A DNA stretch of 64,000 nucleotides from Malaya genurostris (GCF_030247185.1 NC_080571.1:15097631-15161630); one strand, 5' to 3'; positions 1 through 10,785 are shown, counted from the first letter of the stretch. Program-made: numbers and translations. Notes: a model not told the origin generated them from the letters alone.

Positions 1-288
1 GGTGATAATGCTCCAACTGATAAATCATGTAGGGAATGGTTTCTACGTTTCAAGATTGGATATTTCAGCGTTGAAAACAGGACTCACTGTAGACAACCAA
101 AACAAAAATTCAAAAACAAACAGTTGGACGCATTACTCGATGAAGATCCGAGTCAAATGCAAGAGGAGCTTGCACAATCATTGGAAGTGACTCGACAAGC
201 AGTTTCTGTACAATTAAAATCCATGGGAAAGCTTCAAAAGCTAGGCAGTTGGGTGCCTTATGAATTGAAACCGAGAGACATTGAAAAG
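1..288 (+). pseudogene. mariner (DD34D type) transposase, N-terminal fragment
   Basis: Frame 1 is open from the first base of the window and reads as the DNA-binding half of a mariner transposase. It shows a CREWFLRFK-like first helix-turn-helix segment, then ALLDEDPSQMQEELAQSL, then a second HTH segment (VTRQAVSVQLKSMG), then the linker WVPYELKPRD typical of SETMAR/mariner proteins. In the family this part binds the terminal inverted repeats. The catalytic DD34D domain that should follow is absent: similarity stops near base 288, and the frame runs on to a stop near 375 without recognisable content. The left part lies outside the window. It is a truncated fossil, possibly of the same broad group as the fragment at 46440-46979, which covers the other half of the protein. 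Confidence 0.8.
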
Positions 289-573
289 CGAGCAGGTGGA
301 AATAATATGGTCTGGCCTTCTTTTAGCTTCTCTATTCAGGATACTCTCGGAGATGGAATTTGTAAATCGGTGTAGCCGAAGTTAGGTAAATTCGCCTAAT
401 GGTTTGTTAACTATTTCATTAGATTCGAAGTTTTTGAACATCAGAGTAGCCATCTTTGAGAAATCGTAGTGCGTTCCACGTAAAACTTTTGCGTTCCTTC
501 CGCGATCGAAAACCGAATACCGGTAAAACTGAAATAAGTTTATATGGTTGTTGACTCTCAAAATCTGTGAACC
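289..573. other. unassigned AT-rich sequence
   Basis: I see no gene, tandem array or element end here. It separates the mariner fragment from the first ITmD37E fragment. Two overlapping minus-strand frames of 64-68 codons have no recognisable content. Confidence 0.5.
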
Positions 574-1081
574 CAAGTCCCAGAAAGTATGGACGCACTT
601 TGATTTCGCTGTAAATAATTCTCAAGTGTTAAACATTCAAATTTTATTCGATATACTGACAATATTAGACTACAACAACAGAATATTATTCTCAACATTT
701 GCTACTTAGCCATTGTAGACTAGCTGGCGCACCTTCTTGCGAACGTTCCTCATTAAATTCTGTACAGACTTCTTGGCGACAAGTTTTGACACTTTTTTCC
801 AATCTTTTTCGAACTGTTGAATGGTTTCGGCTGCCGAGACATGTTTCCTAAGATGTGCCTTCGTTAATGCCCAAAATTCCTCAATTGGTCGAAGTTGTGG
901 GCAATTTGGTGGATTCATGTCTTTTGGGACGAAAGTTACATTTTTGGTAGTATACCATTCTACCGTTGATTTCGAGTAGTGGCAAGAAGCAAGATCTGGC
1001 CAGAAGACAACAGGATCCTTGTGGCTTCGAATCATGGGTAGAAGTCGGTTTTTAAACATTCCTTGATGTATATTTCGCTGT
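574..1081 (-). pseudogene. ITmD37E transposon fragment, copy A (C-terminal transposase end)
   Basis: This minus-strand copy keeps the 3' end of an ITmD37E (IS630-Tc1-mariner superfamily) element. The terminal sequence around 577-600 reads cccagaaagtatggacgcac, as in the full-length copy at 26940-28154, but the outermost bases have diverged. Bases 706-1059 stay open for the last 117 residues of the transposase. They include PVVFWPDLASCHYSK (second catalytic Asp) and QLRPIEEFW (third residue, Glu). Exactly 37 residues separate that Asp and Glu, which defines the D-37-E group. The protein ends QLVYNG. The copy stops at 1081, where the A-rich tail of the ORF1-type retroposon begins, so that retroposon probably inserted into or against it. 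Confidence 0.88.
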
Positions 1082-2060
1082 TCATTTTTTTTTATTTTAA
1101 AGATATTTTTATTCAGGCCTATTTGCGTACAAGCTTTACGTGGTCGAATTAGCCGATTTGTTAAATAAAGAATTTTTTGAAGTGGATCTCGTTGTCACTC
1201 TTTTTCTAGGAGGAGAAGAGCTTCCGTTTCCCTCCTGCGAGGGTTGAGGGGCACTTTGTTCGTGGCTCGTCACGTCATCCATTGCCTCATCGGTTGTATT
1301 GTTGTTGGTATCCGTCTTCGTTTCGTTTTCCTTGTTGTTCGTAGTCTTGGGCTCGTTGCTAGTTGCTGTAGAAGCGCCTTGTTGTGCATTGGTTGCAGTT
1401 GCTGGTTGGTTTGATGGTGAAACAGGAGTACTGCGCTCACTAGTTTTCGTTGTTGAACGGTTGACCTTGTCTTTGGTTGAAGATGTCTTTTTCGCAGTTT
1501 CAGTGCAAGCTTTACCGTAGTGTGCAGATTGTTCACAAAACTGACATGTAACCAGCTGATTTTCATAGGTAATCAACGTTTTACACAGACGTGTCCCACC
1601 TTGACCACAAATGATGTAAGATGGAATTGCCTTACGCAGTTGCTTACGCACAACTTGCGCGCCATTCCGGATGCCGGGGAAAAAATTCCACCATACTTCC
1701 CTTTCGATGGAAAGGGTTTCACCATACTGCTACATATTCTCCCGAACGAACTTATCGGTGGCCTGCGGGGGAAGGTCATGCACGCGTACTTCTATGGCAT
1801 TGTCCACCATGTGCACAGGGATTATGTATTTAATGTTATCACACTCAACGCTGTGCACCTCATTGTTAACTGAAGCGAATGCAATTGCATCGCTTTCACG
1901 TTTAAACATAATGTACACATAGTTAGACGCTTTGTTAAATTGAATCTCACTTACATTATTAGCGTCTAGGTGCATTCGTTCTTTAAGTAAGATTTTAATT
2001 TCATTTGCTGCTGGTCTAACTTTGCAACGTTTGAAATCTATACAAATTGCAGGCAAGTTT
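1082..2060 (-). pseudogene. ORF1-type (gag-like, zinc-knuckle) retroposon, copy 1, decayed
   Basis: The minus strand encodes, in two frames, a basic RNA-binding protein resembling ORF1 of insect non-LTR retrotransposons. The N-terminal part (1730-2056) has an RRM-like stretch with VRVHDLPPQ. The C-terminal part (1136-1651) carries one CCHC zinc knuckle, CQFCEQSAHYGKAC (C-x2-C-x4-H-x4-C), followed by a Ser/Thr/Asn/Gln-rich tail. Compared with copy 2 at 55265-56165, this copy has a stop where copy 2 reads Ser (near 1730) and a frameshift near 1650. A short 3' UTR and an A-rich tail (T-rich on the plus strand, 1082-1100) follow the stop codon directly. There is no endonuclease or reverse transcriptase, so it depends on another element's machinery. 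Confidence 0.8.
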
Positions 2061-2194
2061 CAGGTTTTGTTAAATCGTATTTGACCATTCCATACACTCT
2101 ATTGTTCACTGGCGTATTGTCTTTGTTTCTGTTGTTTCGACTGTATTCGATTTTCGACTGTATCGGGTGGGATGTGAGCCATTATACCATATAT
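2061..2194. other. short unassigned junction sequence
   Basis: This lies between the 5' end of the ORF1-type retroposon and the next ITmD37E fragment. It may be retroposon 5' UTR, but no homologous copy in the window reaches this far, so it cannot be assigned. Confidence 0.3.
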
Positions 2195-2465
2195 TATACC
2201 ATTCTACCGTTGATTTCGAGTAGTGGCAAGAAGCAAGATATGACCAGATTACCGCAGCTACAAATTGCTTGCCAGACCATAGCTTTCTTACTAAATGTTT
2301 CGACTTCAATCGATATCTCGGCCTGGTTTAACACTTGCCCTTCTCGCAGCGTATTGTGTTGTGGTTGTAAGAATTTGTAATCGAGTTTCACGTAGGTTTC
2401 GTCGCCCATGGTTATGCAGTTCAAATTTCCAGCAAGAATCGTATTGTACAGCTTTCGAACCGTCG

Positions 2466-5048
2466 CACAGTGGTTCGAATCAATAAAAACGTGGACATAA
2501 ATCCTGCTGCCAAACCGTTCTTTTAATGCATATAGTTGCTTTGAAGAAATTATTTACAAATATATAGTGCGTAATTTGATCCTATCACTAATTGTTCATG
2601 GCCTACTTTGACAAAAAATGTAACCATAATTTTTTTTTCTGAAGAGATAGAAATTTTTTTTCTTCTACAAAGTTTTAGAACTATTGAAAATAATTTACTT
2701 TGTCAAATATACCAAAAGTCTAGGTCGCACCGTTTCGGATATACAAAGCGTTTTTATGGCAACCCCCTTAAAATCAGTTTTTTATTCATAAATTGTTTCG
2801 AGTTATTTTTTTTATGTATACTTTGTTTGGAATAATTGTAGAATTTATAAAATCGCATATTTTTATTGAAGATAGTGCATAGGTTTGTTCTTTCCTGGCA
2901 AAGTTATGCAACATTTTTCCTTTTTTTTACATAGGATAAAACCTTGCACCGAAGCGAAATATGCAACTTTATGCAGCTGATTTTTACAAAAATTGTAGGA
3001 AAAGTTGTGCCCAATATCATAAAAAAAATCTAAGTGGAACTCGGTGGAACTTTTTTTTGGGTCTTTTCAAAGTTAGTTTAAATTACTGAATTATGGCAAC
3101 CCACTTAAAACTAGTTTACTAGTCATAACTTGTTTCGTGTTATTTTTTTATGCATACTTCGTTTGGAATAATTGTAGAAAATATAGAATTTCATAATTTT
3201 GTAGAAGCTAATGTATAAGTTTATTCTTTTCTGGAAAATTTATGCATAATTTTACCTTTTTTACCTAGGAAACCTTGTGCCGAAGCGAAATATGCAACTT
3301 AATGCAGCAAACTTTAATAATACTTATAGGAGAACATGTACCTTATCCAATTTATTTTCCAATGAGAATATCTTGAGTACTCTTCGTGTGACTCATTTTC
3401 ACTATGGCCATGCTGAAACCATGAATGGTTAAGAAACATAGGGCGCACAGTGGTCCAAAACTGGAAAAAGACGGTCACAAGTCTGTACAGACTTTCACTG
3501 ATTTTTAAAAGCTAACGTGCCTTCGAAGAAGTTTTACAAAATTATATAACGCTTCTTTTAAAAGCAGCACCTTAATTTTTGTTAAGGGGATAGTACCGAT
3601 GTCGAAAAAAATAATTTTGTTTTTGACGAAAAATTTTTTTTTCTATCTCATTTCATAGGTTTGTAATAAATATTCGAAATCAGTGGGTCAGACGCTACTA
3701 GGAGTCTACAAAAAACATCTGTCATCGTTTTTTCACGGCTGTTTTTCCTCGTGCTCAAGTTTGGATTTTTTTATTTGTTTATTAATTTTTAACATTTTTC
3801 ATTCAATAAACTATAAAGGTTGTTTTATGGAATCGCTTATTTGAAACCTAAGAAAAAAACCGTACATTCATGCCTTGGACGAATTTTTGTATCTCTGTTA
3901 TATTTTACAGGCAGTTGAAAAAAGGCTTTGTGTGAAATACCCCATGGATTATGCACGTATGCAAATATATGAAAGATATTTCTATCCTATTTCCGACTAC
4001 CAGTCTGGACGCGCGTAAACACGCATAAACAAGTTCATGCTAGCACACGCAACTTAAGCAAATTGTTGCGATTTTTATTTCGTTACTTTTTGACAATTGA
4101 CAATATTAGAATAAATCTAATTGGAACTTGTTGAGCGGGCAACGCACACTGCAAAAGTGAGTTACAGAAATAGCAGACGCGTGACGCCCTCTGTTTCTTA
4201 ACCATTCATGGTTTCAACATGGCCATAGTGAAAATGAGTCACACGAAGAGTGCTCAAGATATTCTCATTGGAAAATAAATTGGATAAGGTACATGTTCTC
4301 CTATAAGTATTATTAAAGTTTGCTGCATTAAGTTGCATATTTCGCTTCGGCACAAGGTTTCCTAGGTAAAAAAGGTAAAATTATGCATAAATTTTCCAGA
4401 AAAGAATAAACTTATACATTAGCTTCTACAAAATTATGAAATTCTATATTTTCTACAATTATTCCAAACGAAGTATGAATAAAAAAATAACACGAAACAA
4501 GTTATGACTAGAAAACTAGTTTTAAGGGGGTTGCCATAATTCAGTAATTTAAACTAACTTTGAAAATACCCAAAAAAAAAGTTCCACCGAGTTCCACTTA
4601 GATTTTTTTTTAATGATATTGGGCACATCTTTTCCTACAAATTTTGTAAAAATCTGCTGCATAAAGTTGCATATTTCGCTTCGGTGCAAGGTTTTATCCT
4701 AGGTAAAAAAAAGGTAAAATGTTGCATAACTTTGCCAGGAAAGAACAGACCTATGCACTATGTTCAACAAAAATATGCGATTTTATAAATTCTACAATTA
4801 TTCCAAACAAAGTATACATAACAAAATAACTCGAAACAATTTATGAATAAAAAACTGATTTTAAGGGGGTTGCCATAAAAACGCTTTGTATATCCGAAAC
4901 AGTGCGACCTAGACTTTTGGTATATTTGACAAAGTAAATTATTTTGAATAGTTCTAAAACTTTGTAGAAGAAAAAAATTTTCTATCTCTTCAGAAAAAAA
5001 AGTTATGGTTACATTTTTTGTCAAAGTAGGTCATGAACAACCACTGTG
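2466..5048. mobile_element. Transib-like non-autonomous palindromic element
   Basis: The element is 2583 bp, starts CACAGTGGTT, ends AACCACTGTG, and is flanked on both sides by the 5-bp duplication CGTCG (2461-2465 and 5049-5053). Ends starting CACWRTG with GC-rich 5-bp target duplications are the hallmark of Transib transposons, relatives of the RAG recombinase. The interior is a huge inverted repeat: left arm 2466-3445, right arm 4185-5048, and a 740-bp centre. The left arm has about 116 bp near its outer end (roughly 2476-2591) that the right arm lacks. No transposase-like frame exists in any phase, so movement would need an enzyme supplied in trans. It interrupts ITmD37E copy B. A recently captured composite of two elements head to head is an alternative origin. 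Confidence 0.75.
3446..4184. other. central spacer of the Transib-like palindrome
   Basis: The palindrome arms end here. The spacer begins with another CACAGTGGTCC end directly after gggcg, which suggests a second Transib-type terminus captured at the centre. No matching right terminus was found. The rest is AT-rich with no open frame of note. Confidence 0.45.
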
Positions 5049-5090
5049 CGTCGGCCTGATCGATGCTTCTTGTTTCGAACTACGTTTTGG

Positions 5091-5765
5091 TTTTTTTTTT
5101 TTTTTATTCAAGAATATAATGTTTAAGGCACACTGCTTAAGCTCTAAGATGCCAAGGGCTTCTACTAATTCTAATTTACGACTAACTTAAAACTAGGGTT
5201 GTATCATTGAGTAATGTCATATTTGGGTCGCAATGGTTGACTTTGGCAGATCCAGCCTTCAGCTGGTGATCGACAGTGGCCGGTGAATTGAATATTTCAT
5301 GAGAGTCTTCCATATGGCGTTGGTGAATATTCATGTTGGCCGCATTCTTCGGTTCGTGTGGGTCCGCGGGAAACACCCCCAGGTTACGAATACCCGGCGG
5401 GTGGCCCGCATGCTGTTGGTAAGTTTCCGTGGGCGATGATGGTGTTGTTACAGAAGAAAATGAAAAAAAAATAGCGAAGTAAATATTGCGGAAAACGGAG
5501 TAAAAAGGGGATATGGGAATGAAATGACTAAAACGACAGAGATCTAATTAGTTGACATCGAGATGGTGAAGAGACGGGGAGCGGGGAAGCGAAAAGGTTA
5601 GTGACAGCACAAAGATCTTGTTAGTTCCGATGAAGATGGTGGACAGATGAGGAATCGGGATAATCGGCGGAAGTTAGTGTCGAACCTGCAGGTGAAGATT
5701 ATTCCTAGCCACAGTTGAAACAACGTCGATAAATAGGAGGAACTTTCTAAGCCAGATGTAACAGA
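5091..5765 (-). other. LINE 3' UTR, polyadenylation signal and A tail
   Basis: The sequence follows the ORF2 stop. It ends, in sense orientation, with ttcttgaataaa and then an A run (plus-strand T at 5091-5105). The AATAAA overlaps the tail. No further coding frame was found. Confidence 0.75.
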
Positions 5766-8700
5766 TTACACTTGTATATTAATGTGTTTGAGAAACTCGT
5801 ATATCAGAAGCATATATGAGCTATCCCGACTCGCCAACACATCCCGAACCGGAACTTCAGGCGGTCTACCTCGGGCCCTGAGGGATTCCAGTAGCTTCGA
5901 CCTGGCGTCGCGATACTCTACGCACGACCACACGACATGCTCGATGTCCTGATAACCGTCGCCACAGGTGCAGAGCCCGTTCTCCACGATCCCGATACGC
6001 CGGAGATGTGCGTTGAATGTATAGTGATTTGACATGAGCCGTGACATAACGCGAATGAAATCACGACTCACGTTCATCCCCTTGAACCACGGTTTCGTTG
6101 ATACCTTAGGAATAATGGAGTGTAGCCATCGTCCCAGTTCGTCATTCGTCCATGAAGTTTGCCAACTTTCGAGAGTTTTCTGACGAGAAGTACTGAAAAA
6201 TTCATTGAAGCAGATTGGTCTTTCATAAATATCACCTTCTAATGCGCCCACCTTAGCCAATGAGTCTGCCTTTTCATTTCCCGGAAAGGAACAATGCGAA
6301 GGGACCCAGACTAACGATATTGAATAAGACCGTTCAGATAAAGTTCTCAAGTGTTCCCGTATTTTCCCCAGAAAATAAGGGGGGTACTTTCCTGGCTTCA
6401 TTGCCCGGAGAGCTTCTATTGAGCTTAGACTGTCCGTGACAATGAAGTAATGGTCTTTGGGCGAGGTTTCAATGATCTCGAGGGTGTACTGAATAGCAGC
6501 TAATTCTGCGACGTAAACTGAAGCCGGATCACTGAGTTTGTACGAAGCGGTGATGTTTTGATTGAAGATACCGAAGCCTGTGGACTCGTTGATGTTTGAT
6601 CCGTCAGTGTAAAACACCTTTTCACAGTTGACTGTTCTAAATTTATTATAAAAAATATTTGGGGCCACTTGAGGGCGCACGTGATCCGGAATTCCACGAA
6701 TCTCTTCTCTCATGGAAGTATCGAAAAACACAGTAGAATCAGAAGTATCCAAGAAATGAGCACGGTTGGAAACAAACGAAGAAGGATTAATATTCTGAGC
6801 CATGTAATCAAAATACAAGGACATAAAACGGGTTTGAGAATTAAGCTCAACTAACCTTTCGAAATTTTCAATCACCAGAGGATTCAAAATGTCGCATCGA
6901 ATGAGCAAACGATATGAGAGATCCCAGAACCGGTTTTTCAATGGGAGAACACCCGCCAGCACTTCGAGGCTCATCGTATGAGTCGATTGCATGCAACCCA
7001 AGGCAATACGCAAACAACGATACTGAATTCTTTCCAGCATGATGAAATGAGTGTTCGCCGCGGATCGGAAGCAAAAGCATCCGTATTCCATCACGGACAA
7101 TATCGTTGTTTGGTACAGCCTGATCAGGTCTTCTGGATGGGCACCCCACCACGACCCGGTTATTGTACGAAGAAAGTTGATTCTTTGTTGGCATTTTCTT
7201 TTCAGATACTTAATGTGACATCCCCAGGTGCCTTTGGAGTCGAACCAGACCCCGAGATATTTAAATGTGAAGACCTGAGCTATGTTTTCACCCCCTAGTT
7301 GAAGCTGTAGTTGTGCTGGTTCTCGCTTCCTTGAAAATACAACCAGCTCAGTTTTCTCCGTAGAGAACTCGATACCCATTTGAAGAGCCCATGTGGATAA
7401 GTTGGCAAGAGTATCTTGTAACGGCCCTTGCAGATCGCCAGCTTTGGGTCCTATAATAGACACAACGCTGTCATCGGCAAGTTGTCTTAGCGTGCAAGAT
7501 GTGTTGATACATTTATCGATGTCGTTTACGTAAAAATTGTATAAAAGGGGGCTTAAGCATGAGCCCTGAGGAAGACCCATGTAACTGAATCGTATTGTCG
7601 ACAAATCACCATGCGCGAAATACATGTGTTTCTCAGACAATAGATTATGTAAAAAGTTGTTCAAAACTGGCGAAAGACCATGCTGATGCAGCTTCTCAGA
7701 TAGGATGTTTATGGAAACTGAGTCAAAAGCCCCCTTGATGTCTAGGAAAACTGACGCCATTTGTTCCTTACGAGCAAATGCCATTTGAATTTCGGTTGAG
7801 AGCAACGCCAAACAATCGTTCGTTCCTTTGCCTCTGCGGAAACCAAATTGTGTATCTGAAAGTAAGCCATTAGTTTCGACCCAATTGTCTAGACGGAAGA
7901 GAATCATTTTTTCGAACAATTTCCGGATACAGGAAAGCATAGCAATCGGCCGATACGAATTGTGATCGGTGGCTGATTTTCCTGGTTTTTGAATGGCGAT
8001 CACTTTCACTTGTCTCCAGTCATGTGGAACAATGTTGCCTTCAAGGAACTTATTGAATAAACTCAACAAGCGCCTTTTGGCGGGGTCAGGCAGATTTTTC
8101 AACAAGTTGAATTTTATTCTGTCTAATCCCGGGGCTTTATTGTTACATGACAAGAGTGCAAGTGAGAGCTCTACCATCGAAAACGGTGTTTCGTTTGTGT
8201 TTGGTGTCGCGGCGCGGGTGATCTTCTGTTCCGGTACAGAGTCTGGGCATACTTTTTTAGCGAAATCGAATATCCAGCGGTTGGAATATTCCTCGCTTTC
8301 ATTCGTGGTGTTATGATTGCGCATTCGTCGGGCTGTGTTCCAAAGAGTGCTCATAGATGTTTCTTTCGTTAAGCCGTCTATAAACCGACGCCAGTAACCG
8401 CGTTTCTTGGCTCTAATCAAGTTCTTAGTTTTAACGTCTAACGCCGCGTAATTCCGGTAATTATCAGGTGTTCCATTTTTTCTGAATATTTTATACGCGG
8501 AGGCTCTCTCCGCGTTTAAATTTGTGCACTCTTTGTCCCACCACGGGTTGGGAGGACGGATGTTAGTTTTCGCGCCGGGTACACGTTTCGTCTGAGCTTG
8601 AGTCGCGGTGTCGAGAATCAAGCCAGCCAAAAACGTGTACTCTTCCTCCGGAGGAAGTTGTTGAGTTCTTTCAAGTTTCTCAGATATCGAGGTCGCATAG

Positions 8701-9446
8701 CTATTCCAATCAATATTTCGTGTGAGGTCGTACGAAACATTGATTGTCTTCGATGGTTTTGAGCCGCTGGTGATTGATATTACGATCGGTAGGTGATCGC
8801 TACCGTGGGGATCAGGAATTACCTCCCACGTGCAATCCAACCGTAGCGATGTCGAGCAAAGGGATAAATCCAGCGCACTTGGTCTTGCTGGTGGTGCAGG
8901 AATCCGTGTCATTTCTCCCGTATTCAATATTGTCATATTGAAGTTATCGCAGATATCATGGATCATAGCTGATCTGTTATCATCGTGAAGGCAGCCCCAT
9001 CCCGTACCGTGTGAGTTAAAGTCTCCCAAAACCAACGTCGGTGCGGGAAGGAGCTCAATGATATCACTGAGTCGCCGATGCCCAACTGAGGCTCTTGGGG
9101 GAATGTAGATGGAAGCAATACAAAGGTCCTTACCTTTGATTGTAACATGACATGCGACAACTTCAATACCTGGTATCGAGGGGAGGTTAATTCGATAAAA
9201 AGAATAGCACTTTTTGATCCCTAAAAGTACTCCTCCGTAGGGATCATCTCGATCCAGGCGAATAATGTTAAAATCGTGGGAGTTTAAGGGTATTTCAGAA
9301 GTTAACCAAGTTTCGCACAATGCAAATGCGTCACATTTCAGATTATTTACTAGAAATTTAAATGAATCTATTTTTGGGATAATACTTCTACAATTCCACT
9401 GTAAAACAGTGATTAGATCCGTGACCTCGGTGGATGATTTAGCCAT
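5766..9446 (-). CDS. LINE ORF2: endonuclease, reverse transcriptase and RNase H
   Basis: A 1226-residue polyprotein that nicks target DNA and copies the element RNA into it. Order of domains: an APE-type endonuclease in about residues 10-225, with LQWNCRS, a CETW motif (Glu45), GDFNSHGTGWG (Asp142) and SDH (217-218); reverse transcriptase in about 430-740, with FLDIKGAFDS (Asp569), GLPQGSCLSPLL and LADD (Asp658, Asp659), and KYLGVWFD; RNase H in about 940-1065, with YTDGS (Asp948), VAELAA (Glu981), VTDS (Asp1005) and WVPSHC/NEKAD; and a C-terminal CTC-x8-H-x4-C finger near 1159-1175. LADD in place of the commoner Y/FADD keeps both aspartates. The first in-frame ATG is at 9446; the frame upstream starts only from TTG. 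It overlaps the end of ORF1 by 8 nt in ATGGCTAA, suggesting stop-restart translation. All key residues are present. Confidence 0.95.
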   Translation of the reverse strand: MAKSSTEVTDLITVLQWNCRSIIPKIDSFKFLVNNLKCDAFALCETWLTSEIPLNSHDFNIIRLDRDDPYGGVLLGIKKCYSFYRINLPSIPGIEVVACHVTIKGKDLCIASIYIPPRASVGHRRLSDIIELLPAPTLVLGDFNSHGTGWGCLHDDNRSAMIHDICDNFNMTILNTGEMTRIPAPPARPSALDLSLCSTSLRLDCTWEVIPDPHGSDHLPIVISITSGSKPSKTINVSYDLTRNIDWNSYATSISEKLERTQQLPPEEEYTFLAGLILDTATQAQTKRVPGAKTNIRPPNPWWDKECTNLNAERASAYKIFRKNGTPDNYRNYAALDVKTKNLIRAKKRGYWRRFIDGLTKETSMSTLWNTARRMRNHNTTNESEEYSNRWIFDFAKKVCPDSVPEQKITRAATPNTNETPFSMVELSLALLSCNNKAPGLDRIKFNLLKNLPDPAKRRLLSLFNKFLEGNIVPHDWRQVKVIAIQKPGKSATDHNSYRPIAMLSCIRKLFEKMILFRLDNWVETNGLLSDTQFGFRRGKGTNDCLALLSTEIQMAFARKEQMASVFLDIKGAFDSVSINILSEKLHQHGLSPVLNNFLHNLLSEKHMYFAHGDLSTIRFSYMGLPQGSCLSPLLYNFYVNDIDKCINTSCTLRQLADDSVVSIIGPKAGDLQGPLQDTLANLSTWALQMGIEFSTEKTELVVFSRKREPAQLQLQLGGENIAQVFTFKYLGVWFDSKGTWGCHIKYLKRKCQQRINFLRTITGSWWGAHPEDLIRLYQTTILSVMEYGCFCFRSAANTHFIMLERIQYRCLRIALGCMQSTHTMSLEVLAGVLPLKNRFWDLSYRLLIRCDILNPLVIENFERLVELNSQTRFMSLYFDYMAQNINPSSFVSNRAHFLDTSDSTVFFDTSMREEIRGIPDHVRPQVAPNIFYNKFRTVNCEKVFYTDGSNINESTGFGIFNQNITASYKLSDPASVYVAELAAIQYTLEIIETSPKDHYFIVTDSLSSIEALRAMKPGKYPPYFLGKIREHLRTLSERSYSISLVWVPSHCSFPGNEKADSLAKVGALEGDIYERPICFNEFFSTSRQKTLESWQTSWTNDELGRWLHSIIPKVSTKPWFKGMNVSRDFIRVMSRLMSNHYTFNAHLRRIGIVENGLCTCGDGYQDIEHVVWSCVEYRDARSKLLESLRARGRPPEVPVRDVLASRDSSYMLLIYEFLKHINIQV

Positions 9447-10785
9447 CGAAAGATACAATCGCTGAAAGAAGGGGCCAATTTGCAGTCAACTGCTTCAAAT
9501 ATGTTTTTACTGTAGGCATGAAAGCAATTAAAATGCTTCTAAGAGGGTCTGAAATATTGAAAGTTGTAAAAATCCAGTCCACAACATCAGAAAACTTGAT
9601 AAGTCCAGCACCTAGTTGGTTCTCTGGTGGATTTTTAGGGACGCTTGGGGATTTTGTAGTCCCTGGAAGTGGTGGGAATTCCATCTCGGAATTGAGCTTT
9701 CCGAGACCAGGAGCTTTTTGCTTCGGTGATTTTTCCCGATTCCCGTTAGCTGTAACTTTTCGAAACCCTTCGGAAGACACCTTCGAACCCTTGCTAGGTA
9801 GCTTATGAGAAGATTTATTCATTCTTTTCCTACAGCTATGAGGGACCGCTGAAGATGGACCTTCCAAAGGGTCGTCAGAATCGCTCTCGTCAGTCGACAA
9901 GCAGGCATATGGATTCGTTGTCTGTTTAGGAGGGGTGGCACTTTTAAGCATCTCTGCGAAGGAACGCTTGGAGTGCTCCTTTAGGGAACGCTTCATTCGA
10001 TCACCTCGCAGTTTGTAAGCGGGACAATCAGAGAGGTCATGCGGACCCTCCTTACAGTAGAGACACTTTTCAGCATCCTTACCGCAAGAGCCGTCCGCAT
10101 GAGCTTCCCCACAGTTAGCACAACGTGGCTTATTGCTGCAATGGGTAGCTGTATGCCCCAGTTGTTTGCAATTGGTACAATTCATTATCCGGGGTACAAA
10201 TAAACGAACAGGCAAACGAACCCGGTCCAAGAGGATGTAGTTGGGCAAAGCAGTGCCGGCGAAGGTCACACGATAAGAGTCTGATTGGGGATAAGACTTT
10301 GTTCCATCCCCTGCGATCGATACTGAATGCAATCGCTTGCAATCCAGTATCTTGACATTCTTAAGTGAGGGGTCTTTAAAACAACCCGCCCCGTACTTAA
10401 GAATATCCTCGCAAGTCAAACTCGAATCGGTGACCACACCGTCGATTTCTACTTCGCGAGCGGGTACGTAGACGCGGTACTCCTGCGTAAAGGGATCCTT
10501 TTGAACAAGCTCATTAGCCTGTTTAGAGCTGGTAAACAGGACCCTGAGCTTGTCTGGCCGTATTCTATCAATACTTTTTATAGTATTATATCGCGAAAAC
10601 AGGTCTCGCGATATTTTTAAAATATTTAAATTTTTTTCTCTTGATTTGGTCCGGAAATAGACCGCGTAAGGCCCGGCCGGTAGTGCGAGCCCATCAGGAT
10701 AGCTCTTTATGCGGGACATTTTACAGACAAGGGAAGTCTCCATTTGAACATCGGGAGCGGGGGGGCCAGGACTTAAATTAGACAT
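9439..10785 (-). CDS. LINE ORF1: nucleic-acid-binding gag-like protein
   Basis: A 448-residue protein that in this clade coats element RNA and helps form the retrotransposition particle. The N-terminal half (about 35-200) has an RRM-like basic region. Three zinc knuckles follow: C203-C216 (CTNCKQLGHTATHC, C-x2-C-x4-H-x4-C), C222-C234 (CANCGEAHADGSC, with one residue fewer before His) and C241-C254 (CLYCKEGPHDLSDC). The C-terminal half is basic and Ser/Pro/Lys-rich, with an acidic patch (STDESDSDDP), and ends in a hydrophobic segment. The start is the ATG at 10785, the first after the 5' UTR. The TAA stop at 9441-9439 lies within the ATGGCTAA that starts ORF2. Length and triple-knuckle layout fit I-type ORF1 proteins. 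No interruption was seen. Confidence 0.92.
   Translation of the reverse strand: MSNLSPGPPAPDVQMETSLVCKMSRIKSYPDGLALPAGPYAVYFRTKSREKNLNILKISRDLFSRYNTIKSIDRIRPDKLRVLFTSSKQANELVQKDPFTQEYRVYVPAREVEIDGVVTDSSLTCEDILKYGAGCFKDPSLKNVKILDCKRLHSVSIAGDGTKSYPQSDSYRVTFAGTALPNYILLDRVRLPVRLFVPRIMNCTNCKQLGHTATHCSNKPRCANCGEAHADGSCGKDAEKCLYCKEGPHDLSDCPAYKLRGDRMKRSLKEHSKRSFAEMLKSATPPKQTTNPYACLSTDESDSDDPLEGPSSAVPHSCRKRMNKSSHKLPSKGSKVSSEGFRKVTANGNREKSPKQKAPGLGKLNSEMEFPPLPGTTKSPSVPKNPPENQLGAGLIKFSDVVDWIFTTFNISDPLRSILIAFMPTVKTYLKQLTANWPLLSAIVSFDG

Noticed and set aside
574..2465. Copies A and B of ITmD37E as one element split by the ORF1-type retroposon
   Set aside because: Both contain the same segment (ttctaccgttgatttcgagt), so they overlap and must be separate copies or a duplication.
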